From: Isochrysis galbana
Lineage: Eukaryota > Haptophyta > Isochrysidales > Isochrysidaceae
NCBI GenBank assembly: GCA_018136815.1
Contig: CM030932.1
Location: 3,274,614-3,338,613 of the forward strand
Reading direction: 5' to 3'
Length of the DNA: 64,000 nt
Both the position numbers and the translations under genes were made by a program. This document shows positions 42,694-52,452 of the stretch, piece by piece. Below the pieces are notes generated by a model. That model was not told the origin of the DNA, did no database searches, and saw only the letters and a list, made by a program, of their open reading frames with translations. Each line of letters opens with the position of its first letter. Position 1 is the stretch's first letter.

Positions 42694-43174
42694 TTAACTG
42701 TTTACTGCCGGAGCATGCAAATGGATGCTTCAAACGACATATTTCGTCCCTGCTCGCCAACGCCTTGACGGGTGCCCATGAGGTGCTGGGGGAGCCTCAG
42801 GGACATCCTTCCCCACATTCCCACCCATTGACAACACAAAAGATCGAGATTGGAGTATGGAATTATGGAGAAAATAGGCCCAGGGGCGAAGCAGCCATTT
42901 GGATGCTTCAGTTTACCAAATAATCCACGTGTGCACGTTAGAAAGAGGTGTGAGAGGTTGAGGGGAGGGCGGAGCGGCGCAACGGAGTGGGACTGGGGGG
43001 AAGAGAGGGGCGGGGAGGGGGGGGGGGGGGGGATCGGGAAAATTTTGATAATCTCTTTCTTCGTGGAAAGCGTCGCTTGTATCGTTGAACATGTCTTCCT
43101 CTCTTCTCTCACCTCAAAAAACGAAACTTCGAAGCATCCATTCGCATGCTGCGCTCCCGGCAGTAAAGAGTTAA
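42694..43174. mobile_element. Non-autonomous TTAA transposon (piggyBac-type MITE)
   Basis: TTAA at 42694-42697 and 43171-43174 flank a 473-base element with terminal inverted repeats: left CTGTTTACTGCCGGAGC and right, reverse-complemented, CTCTTTACTGCCGGGAGC. The similarity continues inward (ATGC(A/G)AATGGATGCTTC). A subterminal echo (ATTTGGATGCTTCAGTTTA) lies at 42897-42915. There is no transposase inside and a polyG run at 43017-43032. A TTAA target duplication is the mark of piggyBac elements. Confidence 0.75.
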
Positions 43175-43271
43175 TAAGTAGACACGCCCCGTGCAGATTG
43201 CGGAGTCAGAGTGCAGAAAAGGCGGGAAGAAGAAGCGTGCAGTGTCCCTCCCCGACCCCCCACCCTACCCC

Positions 43272-44318
43272 ATGCGCAGGGCCCCGCGCCGCTCCTCGCA
43301 GGGAGAGACAGGAGCGGAGTCAACGGCTCCTCCATCGCAGGCCACCACGGAGCTCCTGCAGGCGATGCAGGCGCTGCAGGGCTGCATCTCCACCCTCGTG
43401 ACGCAGAACGCTGAGCAGGCCGAGGCGATCACGACGCTGAGTGCCACAAGCACGCAGCTGCTCGCCGAGGTGAAGGAGCTGTCGACGGAGGTATCTGAGC
43501 TCAAGCACGTCAGGGCCAACGCGGGAGATGCAGCACAGGAAGGCGCGCCGATGCTGGGCGGCATCCTGAGCACCCGCACCAAGGGCAAGAAGCGCCGCCG
43601 CAGCGCAGAGGAGGAGCTGGCCGAGATGAGGCAAGCGCTCGTTCAAGTACGCCCACGAGTCCTAACAGGAGGAGGACAACAACAGCGACCCAGCAAAGTC
43701 GACCCGGAAGTGCTCTTCAACTACCTACACAAAGACCGAAGGGTAAGCGAAGCCTCTGCGTGCCCTGTGCCACATCGTGATGTGGTGTCTGCCCACGCCC
43801 TCCCGTTCATGGCGCAGAGACTAAGGGAAGACATCCTGAACGTCTATAAGAGCAACATCTCTCAGGGCAATTTCTCTTACAAGGAAGCGGACCGGATCGC
43901 CACATTGCTCGAATGTATCAAGGCTATAGGTGCGTACCCACCCAACCGCTGCAGGATGGTGATGGCGGCGGCAGCCGCCTTCAATGTCCACCCCGAGGAG
44001 ATCAACTACCACGAGCTCATCTTCGTCTACATGGTGGCCTTGATGAAGCTCACGGTGCGCTCCCCGCACACCGCTCAGCTGAAGCAGCCATGCTCCTGAA
44101 GCAGCCATGTTGTTCGCACTCACCTCTTCCCGAATGCCACTTCGTCACCCCCCATGCAGTTTCAGGACAACCCATGGAACGGTCCGCATCAGAAGCCCGA
44201 CGACGAGAAGAGGCGCAAGCTCGGCTATGGGCGCATGGACAATTTGGAGCAGCTCCCTGGCCACCACAAGTACATCAAGGACTTTCTGGGCTCTCGGACA
44301 GCCTGCCGCACCAAGTGA
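43272..44318 (+). CDS. Coiled-coil protein of unknown function, three exons
   Basis: Exons 43272-43742, 43818-44054 and 44160-44318 are all phase 0, giving 288 residues and a TGA at 44316-44318. Introns are GTAAGC..GCGCAG and GTGCGC..ATGCAG. Residues about 20-80 form a coiled coil (LLQAMQALQGCISTLVTQNA and following heptads). A basic, nuclear-signal-like TKGKKRRRSAEEELAEMRQA follows. The second exon is helical (RIATLLECIKAIGAYPPNRC; HPEEINYHELIFVYMVALMK). The last exon is charged (HQKPDDEKRRKLGYGRMDNL). The frame also extends upstream to 43191 from another ATG. The chosen Met follows the MITE by 97 bases, so the promoter may lie in or across it. No family recognised. Confidence 0.6.
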
Positions 44319-44336
44319 GGCCACCCCACCTCCCCA

Positions 44337-44436
44337 NNNNNNNNNNNNNNNNNNNNNNNNNNNNNNNNNNNNNNNNNNNNNNNNNNNNNNNNNNNNNNNN
44401 NNNNNNNNNNNNNNNNNNNNNNNNNNNNNNNNNNNN
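44337..44436. other. Assembly gap (100 N)
   Basis: Exactly 100 N. Frames drawn across it are artificial. Confidence 0.99.
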
Positions 44437-44536
44437 GTCGGACCTCAATTTCTTTGATTGGGGACTCAATCAAGCACGCGGGCGACTCTCGCAGCCACCG
44501 AGTTCAACCCCCACCAGATGCTTCTCGCCTGCGGCG

Positions 44537-44580
44537 GGGTAGGGGTTAGGGCGAATCAGGGTTAGGGTTAAGCTTAGGGT
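44537..44580 (+). repeat. Short interstitial telomere-like (TTAGGG) run
   Basis: GGGGTAGGGGTTAGGG, GGGTTAGGGTTAAGCTTAGGG: about five degenerate TTAGGG units close to the assembly gap. Confidence 0.7.
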
Positions 44581-44726
44581 TGCGGCCTCGGGGTCCGGCA
44601 ACACGCAGGGATCGGAGGCCTCTGTCGCTCTGCCGGCGGCTCTTCTCTCTCCCACGGGGGGGGGGGCGGAGGAGAGCAAGCACGCGGCATAGAAAGTAGA
44701 GAGGGCCCCGCCCGCCGCGCGCGGGG

Positions 44727-46028
44727 ATGGCCGACGGCTCGGGCCGCGTGCCCGTCACGATTCTCACCGGCTTCCTTGGCGCGGGCAAGACGACGCTGCT
44801 GCGGCATGTGCTGGGGCAGAAGCACGGACTCAGGATCGCGGTCATCCAGAACGAGCTGTCTGCCACCACTGGCCTCGAGGCCGCCACGATGCGTGGGCCA
44901 AACGGCGAGTGGTTCGAGAAGTGGATGGAGCTCGCCAACGGCTGCGTCTGCTGCGAGGTGCGCGACGAGCTGCCCTTCGCGATCGAGCGGTTGATGGAGG
45001 CGAAGGGGCGCTTCGACCACGTCATCATCGAGACCACCGGCATGGCCGACCCGGGCCCGGTCGCCGCATCGCTCTGGTTGGACGACGAGCTCGAATCGCC
45101 ACTCGCTCTCGATGCCATCATCACGCTCGTCGACGCGCAGCACGCTATGCGCCAGTTGGACACGGTCGAATCGTGCCGGCAGATTGCTTCTGCTGACCTC
45201 ATCGTCCTCAACAAGTGCGACTGCGTCGGCGAGGCTGAGCTCTCGCGCCTTTCGGAGCATCTGCGCTCCATCAACGCCCTCGCGCCCATCCGTTCCACCA
45301 CACACTCGCGCCTGCCCCTGGAGGCCATCTTCAATCTGCATGCGTACGAGCGCGACCAGGGCGTTCGCACACTTGCGCTCGCGAAGAACAGTGCCGTGGT
45401 CCAGTCGAGCAGCCGAAGAGCGAAAGAGGCCGGCGGTGAGGGCCCGGAGGGCGGCTCTGAGCTCCTGCGGGGCATGTGCGAGTGCTGCCGCCAGCCGGTC
45501 TGCAGCGCTTGCGAGTTGCCGAGGGAGGGAGGCGTCCCCGCGGACGGCGTGGGCGGGGTCCAGCCGCTTGCTCTAGGTGGGACCCACCCCCGAGCCACCC
45601 GCTTCTTACACCGCGATGGAAGATTCGGCACGGTTACCCTGTTGATGGGCAGCGTGCCGTTCCAGCTGGAGCCCTTACAGGCATACCTCGCAGCCCTTTT
45701 CTGGGAGGGTGAAGTAGGTGGTGAAGCGCCATTGGGAGGCGAGGGTGAGGCTGCCGAAAAGGTGGAGGTGTATCGTGCAAAGGGTGTGGTATCTATCTTT
45801 CGTGGGCAGGCCGCCGGCGCAGGAGGAGCGACCAACCAACCCAGCGGTGCCCCGCTGCGATACACCTTGCAAGCAGTGCACGAGACGTGGGAGCTCACAG
45901 AGGCCACCCCATGGGAAGAAGAAGATGCGCCCGAGAGTCGCTTCGTCTTCATCGGACGCAATCTAGATGGCGACGTGCTCCGTAGCAAGCTGGAATCGTG
46001 CCGTGTTCCATCCAACCACTCAGAATGA
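44727..46028 (+). CDS. Zinc-regulated GTPase metalloprotein activator (ZNG1/CobW, COG0523)
   Basis: 433 residues in one exon. P-loop GFLGAGKT (15-22), the diagnostic metal-binding CxCC motif NGCVCCEVRDEL (C73, C75, C76), switch region ETTGMADPGP (about 102-111), NKCD guanine-recognition motif (162-165), and a C-terminal CobW_C domain from about 290 (RFLHRDGRFGTVTLLMGSVP to FVFIGRNLDGDVLRSKLESC). The family uses GTP hydrolysis to hand zinc to client enzymes; eukaryotic ZNG1 serves methionine aminopeptidase. An unusual insert at about 225-290 carries CECCRQPVCSAC (C251, C253, C254, C259, C262), which may be a second metal site. The ATG follows a GC-rich leader and gives the usual short N-terminus before the P-loop. 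Confidence 0.93.
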   Translation: MADGSGRVPVTILTGFLGAGKTTLLRHVLGQKHGLRIAVIQNELSATTGLEAATMRGPNGEWFEKWMELANGCVCCEVRDELPFAIERLMEAKGRFDHVIIETTGMADPGPVAASLWLDDELESPLALDAIITLVDAQHAMRQLDTVESCRQIASADLIVLNKCDCVGEAELSRLSEHLRSINALAPIRSTTHSRLPLEAIFNLHAYERDQGVRTLALAKNSAVVQSSSRRAKEAGGEGPEGGSELLRGMCECCRQPVCSACELPREGGVPADGVGGVQPLALGGTHPRATRFLHRDGRFGTVTLLMGSVPFQLEPLQAYLAALFWEGEVGGEAPLGGEGEAAEKVEVYRAKGVVSIFRGQAAGAGGATNQPSGAPLRYTLQAVHETWELTEATPWEEEDAPESRFVFIGRNLDGDVLRSKLESCRVPSNHSE

Positions 46029-46624
46029 GGGCAACGCTAAGGAGTGTACCTTCTAGCCTCGAGGCAAAACCCATCGCTTGCGGGAGATGATGGTGCTAGC
46101 ATGAAGCATAGCACAGGGTGGGAAGAGCTTGCAGATTTCTGAGTCTCCGCCTCAATACACGAGTGGCGCCACGTGAAGACAGTGGAGGGAGTAACCAGCA
46201 CGCCTCACATTTGGGACACCAAGCATTCAGGTGGGAGGGGCACCGACGGGCGCCGGAGGGGGGGCGCAGCTGTCCACCCCATGAGGCCTCCCGGCCTTGC
46301 TGCTGCCGTCGGTGCGCTGAAGCGCCGTGTTGCAGGTAGGGGGGCCGGTGCGTGTTGCTGCCTCTATTGCGCCCGCGCATATTCGATCATAGTTTGAGCG
46401 CCGCCGCGCTAAGATGGAGTGAAATGGCTAGGAGGCGCTTTTGCGAGGTCATGTCGGATGAGGGGCTCTCAGCTGGATGTGTGGGTGTGTGTAGCTATCG
46501 CCCATGGACCGCAGCGCACGTCCGGGCGACGAATGCGAACAGCAAGCCTAGATGTGAAAGACGGAAACATTAGTATCATTAGTCATTAGTTTTTCGTAGT
46601 CGTAGACATAAAAACAATGTTCAT
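46029..46624. other. No supported gene
   Basis: 3' flank of the GTPase gene. Short frames without recognisable content. Composition becomes AT-richer near 46570-46620. Confidence 0.5.
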
Positions 46625-46649
46625 TCAATGTTTTTCAAACACCCTTTGT

Positions 46650-46860
46650 TTCTTTTTTTTGCCACCCTTTGCTTTTGAGCGGGGTTGAGGGGCGCCCGTG
46701 CGCGAGCGACGCGTGTGCCTAGAGATTTGTCGCGGGTGGTTTTGCGTGGTGTGCACCGTACAACTTATAGTGAGATGAGAAGGGGGAGAGGGCCGCATGA
46801 GTCGAGCCGTGATCTCTCCCCTACTCTCCTTTGTTCGCTTGTGTGAGTCTCTCACACTAT
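46650..46860 (-). repeat. Dispersed repeat L, copy 2
   Basis: Reverse complement of 34765-34860 (GTGTGAGAGACTCACACAAG, GAGATCACGGCTCGACTCAT, GCGGCCCTCTCCCCCTTCTC). Confidence 0.7.
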
Positions 46861-47060
46861 CGTCCCCCCGTGTCCCGTGTGTGCGTTTGATTTGTGAGCG
46901 ATAATGTTAGTGTGCCCTGTGCGTTCAGTGGCCCCCATTGGTATCTTCTATTTAACTTGTGATGAAGTAACAGGATGCGCGGCGCGCCGCGCCGCGGTCT
47001 CATCCTCAAGCCACAGGGGGCCGCGTTGCGGTCTCCCTGTGATATGGATATGGAGCGGCT

Positions 47061-47240
47061 GGAACTAAGTTTATACTTGGTTCGCCCATGGGGGGGCACG
47101 AGCCCCCCTCTCTCTCCACTCCTCCCCTGCCATGGGGGAGGAACCACTCACTCTCCTGGCAAGCCTGATGGCTTGCCAGGAGCACACAGCCCTGCCGACT
47201 CATTCCTCTCCCCACAGGCCCGCCTGACTCCTCGCCCAAG
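47061..47240 (-). repeat. GC-rich retroposon-like repeat, copy C (3' end only)
   Basis: AACTAAGTTTATACTTGGTT at the left is the reverse of the right end of copies A and B, followed by GGGGGGCACGAGCCCCCC and GGCAAGCCTGATGGCTTGCC. 5'-truncated. Confidence 0.8.
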
Positions 47241-47454
47241 CCGCGGTGGTTGCCTCATGGGTATTATGGATACATCCATTATCCATCCGCTTCTACTATT
47301 ATAATCTCCTTGCGTGGGGAGTCCTGCAGCTTCCCCCGCGGGCCTTACGGGTTCCCCCGCCGCGTGCGCGTGAATGTAGTAAGAATCTTATCCGGCGATA
47401 CACGATTGGCGATGCGATCGGCGATGGCGCTCTGCCTCGCCGAAGCCGCTGTGG

Positions 47455-47867
47455 TTGCCTCATGGGGACGACTCTGCGGCTTTCCGTATACCGGTGCGAT
47501 TCGTCTGCCGAGATCAGCCAGTACCCCAGTTCATCCACAAGTCCAAGCGACGTGCTCCCACCATAGCACTCGCCGGGTCGGATCCGTTCCCTAAAGGAGT
47601 CATGCAGGCATCCACGATACGCGATCCCAACTCCAGCGGGCGCGCGATTCCACAAGCCACGGTCTACCACCGACTCGGTTTTCCTTACCATGAGCAATGG
47701 TCACTCATACCATCCGGCACGGTTGGCCACGGCATCCCTCCAAAGACTAGGGTTTCAACAAACATACCCGTCCGTGAAGCCATCATCCAAGGCAGAGCCA
47801 GAGCCGCCCCTTTCTACAAGGAAGTCGGACCAGCGTCGTCTCAACCTGTGCCTAGGGCTATGACCTA
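47455..47867 (+). pseudogene. Retrotransposon integrase, N-terminal part (split by insertion)
   Basis: Open frame ending in linker NIPVREAIIQGRARAAPFYK-like text and ...PVPRAMT, then a stop created by the inserted repeat. The other half resumes at 48794. A 47235-47262 duplicate of TGGTTGCCTCATGGG shows another rearrangement upstream. The element is 5'-truncated. Confidence 0.65.
47851..47867 (+). repeat. Target-site duplication, left copy (17 bp)
   Basis: CCTAGGGCTATGACCTA, identical to 48794-48810. Flanks the 926-base insertion 47868-48793. Confidence 0.9.
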
Positions 47868-48793
47868 ATAATAATCTATCTGAGCATTAGTACCACTACT
47901 CTCACTAGCCCGGTACTAACACGACAGCCCTCAGCGCACCTGCCCGTACACCTTGGCGCGTGCTGTTGTCACAGATACATACTCCTATGCACCCTTCCAC
48001 ATCTCCCCCCTCGCAGGCCCCCGGCTCCCATTCTAACTCCCCACAAGTTAAAATGAGGGAAAACCCATTGAGGCGGTCCGGTCGACGCCGGCCGACTCTC
48101 CGGGAAAAAGCACCGGGGGGGGGGGGAGGAACCTCTCGTCAAAAAAGGAGAACGGCCCTTACAGCTCGCGCCGCGAGCGGTCCTCGAAGAAATAAATGTC
48201 TGCGCCCCCCGATACCTGCCACAGGGACGTCTTGAGCCACTCCCTTCTTCTCGCCCCTCCTGTCGCCAGCCGCCCCCCTTCGCCCGTTTGCTAACGCAAA
48301 CGGGGCTCGTTTCTCACCACACTCCATCGGGGGGGTGCAAATCCCCCCCTCTCCCTCGTTCCATTCTCTTCCGCCCCGGTCCCTGCGGCGCGTCGCCATG
48401 CGGCGCGCCATGGCCTGCTCTCAGAGGTCCTTCAGGGGCGCCCAGAGGGCCAGCAAGGGCAGCTCAGGGGGCAGTGGAGGCTGGGGCTCAGCCCCTGGCC
48501 CCTCCTGCCTCTCCCTCGCTCGCCTCGCTGGCCTTGGGTGCCGCCCTGAGGCCCCTGTCTGCCTGGCGACCAGGGATGGGGGGGGGAGTCAGTACGAGAG
48601 CAGGCCCATGCGGGCCTGGGAGTGCGGCTCGCGGCCCGCGCCCACTAGGGGTCTGGGCTGTATTGATGAGTGCCCTGCCCCTGCCAGAGGGCAGGGGCTG
48701 GGGTTGAATGTACGGGCCCACCCCGGGGGGTGTCCGCAATGGAGAGAGGGGGGCGCGAGGCCCCCATTGACCCCCACTTATAAAAGTAGGTTC
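47868..48793 (+). mobile_element. 926-bp insertion made of repeat I plus GC-rich variant repeat
   Basis: Left part (47872-48250) matches repeat I at 18395-18785. The right part (about 48360-48793) is the variant GC-rich repeat also seen in reverse at 30265-30795 and ends CACTTATAAAAGTAGGTT. It is bounded by a perfect 17-bp direct duplication of the integrase sequence. A long, perfect duplication of this size is typical of target-primed (LINE-dependent) retroposition, so this looks like a SINE-like or chimeric retroposon without an obvious polyA. Confidence 0.8.
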
Positions 48794-49020
48794 CCTAGGG
48801 CTATGACCTACATGGACTTTGCCGGCCCCCTCCTGCCGAGCGTCATATTCCAATACACATGCTACTGTGGCACCGTTGACGCTGGCAGCGGCTACGCTAG
48901 GATTTGGCCCGACCGGCACATGACCGCTGAAGTCGCCACCACCAGCCTCGTAAATTTCATAGCCGACGTCTCCTCAAAGATGGGCTTCATCAGCGAGCGG
49001 TACAAGCCATCCCGTTACGT
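48794..49020 (+). pseudogene. Retrotransposon integrase core (continuation)
   Basis: Removing the insertion and one duplication copy puts this in frame with 47455-47867. It encodes the start of an rve integrase core: MDFAGPLLPS with the first catalytic Asp, CGTVDAGSGYARIWP, then an ADVSSKMGFI block. The sequence is lost after YKPSR, before the second catalytic Asp. Copia- or Gypsy-type cannot be settled from this piece. Confidence 0.75.
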
Positions 49021-49460
49021 TAGTTATCTACGTGTTACTGTGAATGTGCGTGTGATAGTGGTGTGGGAGAATTATAAGAGGAATTTTATCCGGTTCTGTT
49101 CTGGAGAGAGCGCGAGCGATGACGTCGCTCTCACTCCTCTCGGCCGCCCTGGTCACCATGATGGTGCCAGGGCGATAGATCCCTGCTCCTCGTCCTCGTG
49201 TCGGGATTGTCCTGCGTGCGAACTTAGTTCTTAGTTGTGCGTGGTGCCTCTAATCGTCTCGTCTTCCGGCTGCTTTCCGGGGTGGCTATTACAACCAAGT
49301 GTGTCACTCGCAGACGCAGGTGAAGGCGCGGGTGAAGATGTCGTCCCCGCAGGCCTTGCAAAGAAAGGCGAAAGACCCTGGCACCCTGGCAGAGCCCGGC
49401 CGGGGGCGGGCGTACGGGGCATCATGGCGCCCCGGCAACCGGCAACCAAGTACATTTAAT
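49021..49460. other. Possible LTR remnant and GC-rich filler
   Basis: Contains TGTTACTGTGAATGTGC, a TATAAGAGGAA promoter-like word near 49074, and CTATTACA near 49285: TG...CA ends in LTR style but without a clear 5-bp duplication. The segment CACCATGATGGTGCCAGGGC at 49153 is repeated in part at 49674. Confidence 0.3.
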
Positions 49461-49489
49461 TGCATGCACGTACATGCAACTCCTCGAAA

Positions 49490-49592
49490 AAGACGCGAAA
49501 CTTGCGAAACTTATTGCGAAACTTGGGTGGATTGATGCGAAACTTTGCAAAACTTTTGCGCGAAACTTGGGGGGGTCCGGCGCGAAACTCTT
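49490..49592 (+). repeat. Scattered GCGAAACTT repeats
   Basis: The word GCGAAACT(T/C) occurs about six times between 49492 and 49590 at irregular spacing. Confidence 0.85.
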
Positions 49593-49604
49593 ACCAGGTC
49601 CTAT

Positions 49605-49660
49605 CCCTATCCATGATAGATATGCATCTATGATGCACATATCATGGATGTATCCATGAT
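49605..49660 (+). repeat. Repeat K, copy 2
   Basis: CCATGATAGATATGCATCTA and ATCATGGATGTATCCATGAT, as at 21170-21235. Another part of the unit is at 49857-49905. Confidence 0.7.
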
Positions 49661-49734
49661 ACCTGGTCGCCGCGATGGTGCCAGGGCGATAACCGCCTGC
49701 CACTGGAAACCTCATACACCCAGCCCCTAGGTAG

Positions 49735-49860
49735 CGCACGAGGGGACGAGCCGCAAGGCAGGTGGAGGGGGGGGTAAGGGGAGCGGGCGTGGCGTGACTG
49801 CATCGATGTTGTGCAGGGTCGCGCGCGCGGCGAGACTATCAAGAATTTTTTTAAAGAGGT
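49735..49860 (+). repeat. Dispersed repeat family H, copy 5
   Basis: GGGACGAGCCGCAAGGCAGG ... GGGTCGCGCGCGCGGCGAGA ... AAGAATTTTTTTAAAG, followed at once by repeat K's GAGGTTAGAATGAGCATCCA. Confidence 0.65.
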
Positions 49861-50346
49861 TAGAATGAGCATCCATGATGCATGATATGGACGTATCCAT
49901 AATAGTACAGTGGCCAGTGGCCAGGGGCCGGTTTAGGCTTGCTCTGGCTCTGGGGCTTGGGGAGGGCTCGGGCTCGGGGCTCGGGCAAGAGGCAAGAGCC
50001 ATATGGGAGGGGGGGGGGGGGGCGCTCCTCTGCGCTCTGCGAAGCGGGCCGCTCTGCGTAGCTCAAGACTCTAGTCTCTTGTGATCAGTGAGATGTCGTC
50101 CGCAGATTGGCTAATTCTGAAGTTATATCCGTGTTGGTCTACAGGTCTACGCCTTCCATGTCAGTGTCATTGTTTATTACTACTCCTCTCAAGTACTATT
50201 AGAGTGCGGAATTTCTCAATTCCTCGCTCTCTTCTATTCACTGCCGACGAGGCGTCTGTTCACAGGCAACGACACCCCCCCCCGCCACAGGCAGCGCGGG
50301 TCGGTGTTGAGGCGGCCGGCGCGGCTGTCTTGGGTCGCAAGCCAAC

Positions 50347-50460
50347 TGAGGGAGAGGGAGGGGGGGGGGGGGGGGGGGGGGGGGGAGGGAGGGGGGGAGA
50401 GAGAGAGAGAGGGAGAGAGAGAGAGGGAGAGGGAGGGGGGGGGGGGGGGGGGGGGGGAGA
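50347..50460 (+). repeat. PolyG and GA microsatellite upstream of the Med21-like gene
   Basis: Two long G runs (about 50360-50385 and 50436-50458) with GAGAGA between. It lies 90-200 bases before the ATG. The frames through it are low complexity. Confidence 0.9.
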
Positions 50461-50549
50461 AAGGAGCACAAGCCGTGCCCCCCAACACATCTGCAACACA
50501 TCTGTTACACTCGCGCAAGGCTTCACTCACTGCGTTCCCTCCTCTCTGG

Positions 50550-51079
50550 ATGGCGGCGGCCGACGATGCAGCAATTTCCGATGCGGACGCAGCCGGCGTG
50601 CCTCCTCCTCCCGCGCCTCCCCTGCCGGATATAGTGGACCGGCTGCACACCAAGGTAACCGAGATGTGCGAGGCCTACTTCACCTCCATCGGCCACCTAC
50701 AATCAGTTGCGCCGCGCCTCGGCCCTGAACCGTCCGCCGCTGCTGCCGCCAACTTGTGCGCTGAGCCAGTCGGTGCGTTCGCGGGCGACATTTTGCGGCT
50801 TCACAGCGAATTTGACGCACTGGTCGGCGAGCTCGAGGCAGATCATCGTTCCGAGCAAGAACAGCTCGACGCCATGGCGGCTCTGCAGGCGCGCGCCGTG
50901 ATGCCTTTGGCCTGCATGCATAGCAATGCCTCGATCCCTCTGATTTCAACTGTCCATCGCACATGTAGATTGAGCTGGACCGGGCGAACGAAACAATCAA
51001 GACTAAAGTCGCGAAGGCCCACGAGCTGCACCTGGTGGTGCGGCAGGCGGTCGACTCGAGGTTGCAGGCTGAAAGATAG
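50550..51079 (+). CDS. Mediator subunit 21-like protein, two exons
   Basis: Exon 1 from ATG 50550 (MAAADDAAISDADAAG) and exon 2 50969-51079 (IELDRANETIKTKVAKAHEL ... stop TAG) are both phase 0, giving about 149-152 residues. The donor is either GC at 50888/50889 (CAG|GCGCGC) or GT at 50897/50898. The acceptor is CATGTAG. The pattern fits Med21 (Srb7): an N-terminal helix (IVDRLHTKVTEMCEAYFTSI), Q/A/P linker, a middle helix (GDILRLHSEFDALVGELEAD) and a long C-terminal coiled coil, with total length near the ~140 residues of Med21. Med21 sits in the Mediator middle module with Med7. The family has weak sequence conservation, so another small coiled-coil subunit is possible. Confidence 0.55.
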
Positions 51080-52194
51080 CAGCTAGGCCAACGGGTCTAG
51101 TGGCAACTTGTGTGCTCAGCATCTTAAGCGCGGCGAGCTGTTGGACGCGCTACCAATGTGGCGTGTCTGTCGTTGCCACGATGTCCAGGTCCGGTATTCG
51201 AGGACAGCCCCCCCATCCAAGCATCCTTCCTTGATAGGATGCGCAGGATTGGTGGCCGGGGATTGTCCCCCTCCCAATCACTCGTCCCGCATGCATCCTT
51301 CGTTCCTGTATCCGGAATTGAGGGCAGCCTCCCCTGCACCCATCCATGTCGCACACGCGCGCGTGTGTCATTCCGTATCGACAATGAGCAAGGCTATGCA
51401 CATGCACGCTCGGGCGCTGGAAGTTGTGGCGGCGTGGCGGCCGTGGGTGCAGTCGTAGCGTCCTTCGCAGAGCACAAATTGCGCGGCGGTGGGCGGGAGC
51501 TTCGTTGAGCTTAGGGCTGAGTAAGGCTGAGTCACTGAGTGTCACCTACAATATAGGCCAATATGCTTAAGCTCTTTCATCATAGAATAATCATACGTCA
51601 GACGGAATGGGTCCGGTTGCTAGAGAGAAAAAACATCTGAGAAACTTGTAGTGTAGTAATAATCTTACATCTTACCGCAACGAGCCTCAGCCGGAGATCA
51701 TAAACCCCAGCCGGAGACCACAAACACCCTACGTTGTCATTGCCAGCGTTGTATTTGTCCTTGCGATTGTTAAGTGTCTAGGAACAAGTAATGGCACTCA
51801 CACTCACTCTCATAAACATAGGGGATAGGCTACTACACAGGACACAGGGACTGTGATCTAATAGTTACTTGGTGTTAGATAGACAAGCATGATCTAATAC
51901 TAGAATCCAGAGGCCAGAGGTGTTAGATCTGATCTAACACCTCGCTCCTATTTCTCTTATATTGCATGTTTAGATAATTAGGGAACCGCAGAGAAGCCAG
52001 TCGACATGCGCACGCACGGCGTCCCCGGTGCACATGTAATTGCACCCGGGGACTGAATGCCAAAATTAGCCCAGCCTGAAAGCGCGCGCCGTAGGTGTTA
52101 AACATCGAGAATGGGTCATGTGTGAATATTGTTGTAAAAATGACTATGGACATTTGATGGCTCCATTCGATTGATGTCCCATGATTGACGGAAC
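51080..52194. other. Intergenic; palindromes but no gene
   Basis: Includes GAGGTGTTAGATC-T-GATCTAACACCTC (51920-51946), a perfect 13-bp-arm palindrome, and a hairpin GTCCCCGGTGCA / TGCACCCGGGGAC near 52020-52054. AT-richer than average (51540-52000). The frames at 51108-51545 show no domains. Confidence 0.6.
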
Positions 52195-52405
52195 GACACC
52201 TTGCCCCACTCTCTCACTGGCAAGCTCGCCTGCCTCGCGCGTCCTAGCCAGTCGTGGCCAGCCCATCGCTCCAACCCCCCCTCCCCCGCTGGTTGACAAG
52301 CAGATAGGTGCAGACTGGGGGCCCCAGAGGCTCGGGAGCGCCAGCGAGGGAGAGGCAGGGGAAGGGGAGGCCAGGGCCCAGCCCCAGCCTCCTCTGCCCT
52401 ATAAT
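52195..52405 (-). repeat. GC-rich retroposon-like repeat, copy D (partial)
   Basis: Reverse orientation of the body of A and B (GGGGGCCCCAGAGGCTCGGG, GCCAGGGCCCAGCCCCAGCC). The motif GACGGAACG just before it (52189) recurs at 13455, 18221 and 31168. Confidence 0.75.
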
Positions 52406-52452
52406 GGAGGCATGATCGGCAGAGTCCTAGAAATCCAAGAATTTTCTAGGAC

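Noticed and set aside
44546..46015. 489-codon minus-strand frame over the ZNG1 gene
   Set aside because: Shadow of a strongly conserved GTPase on plus; no family signature.
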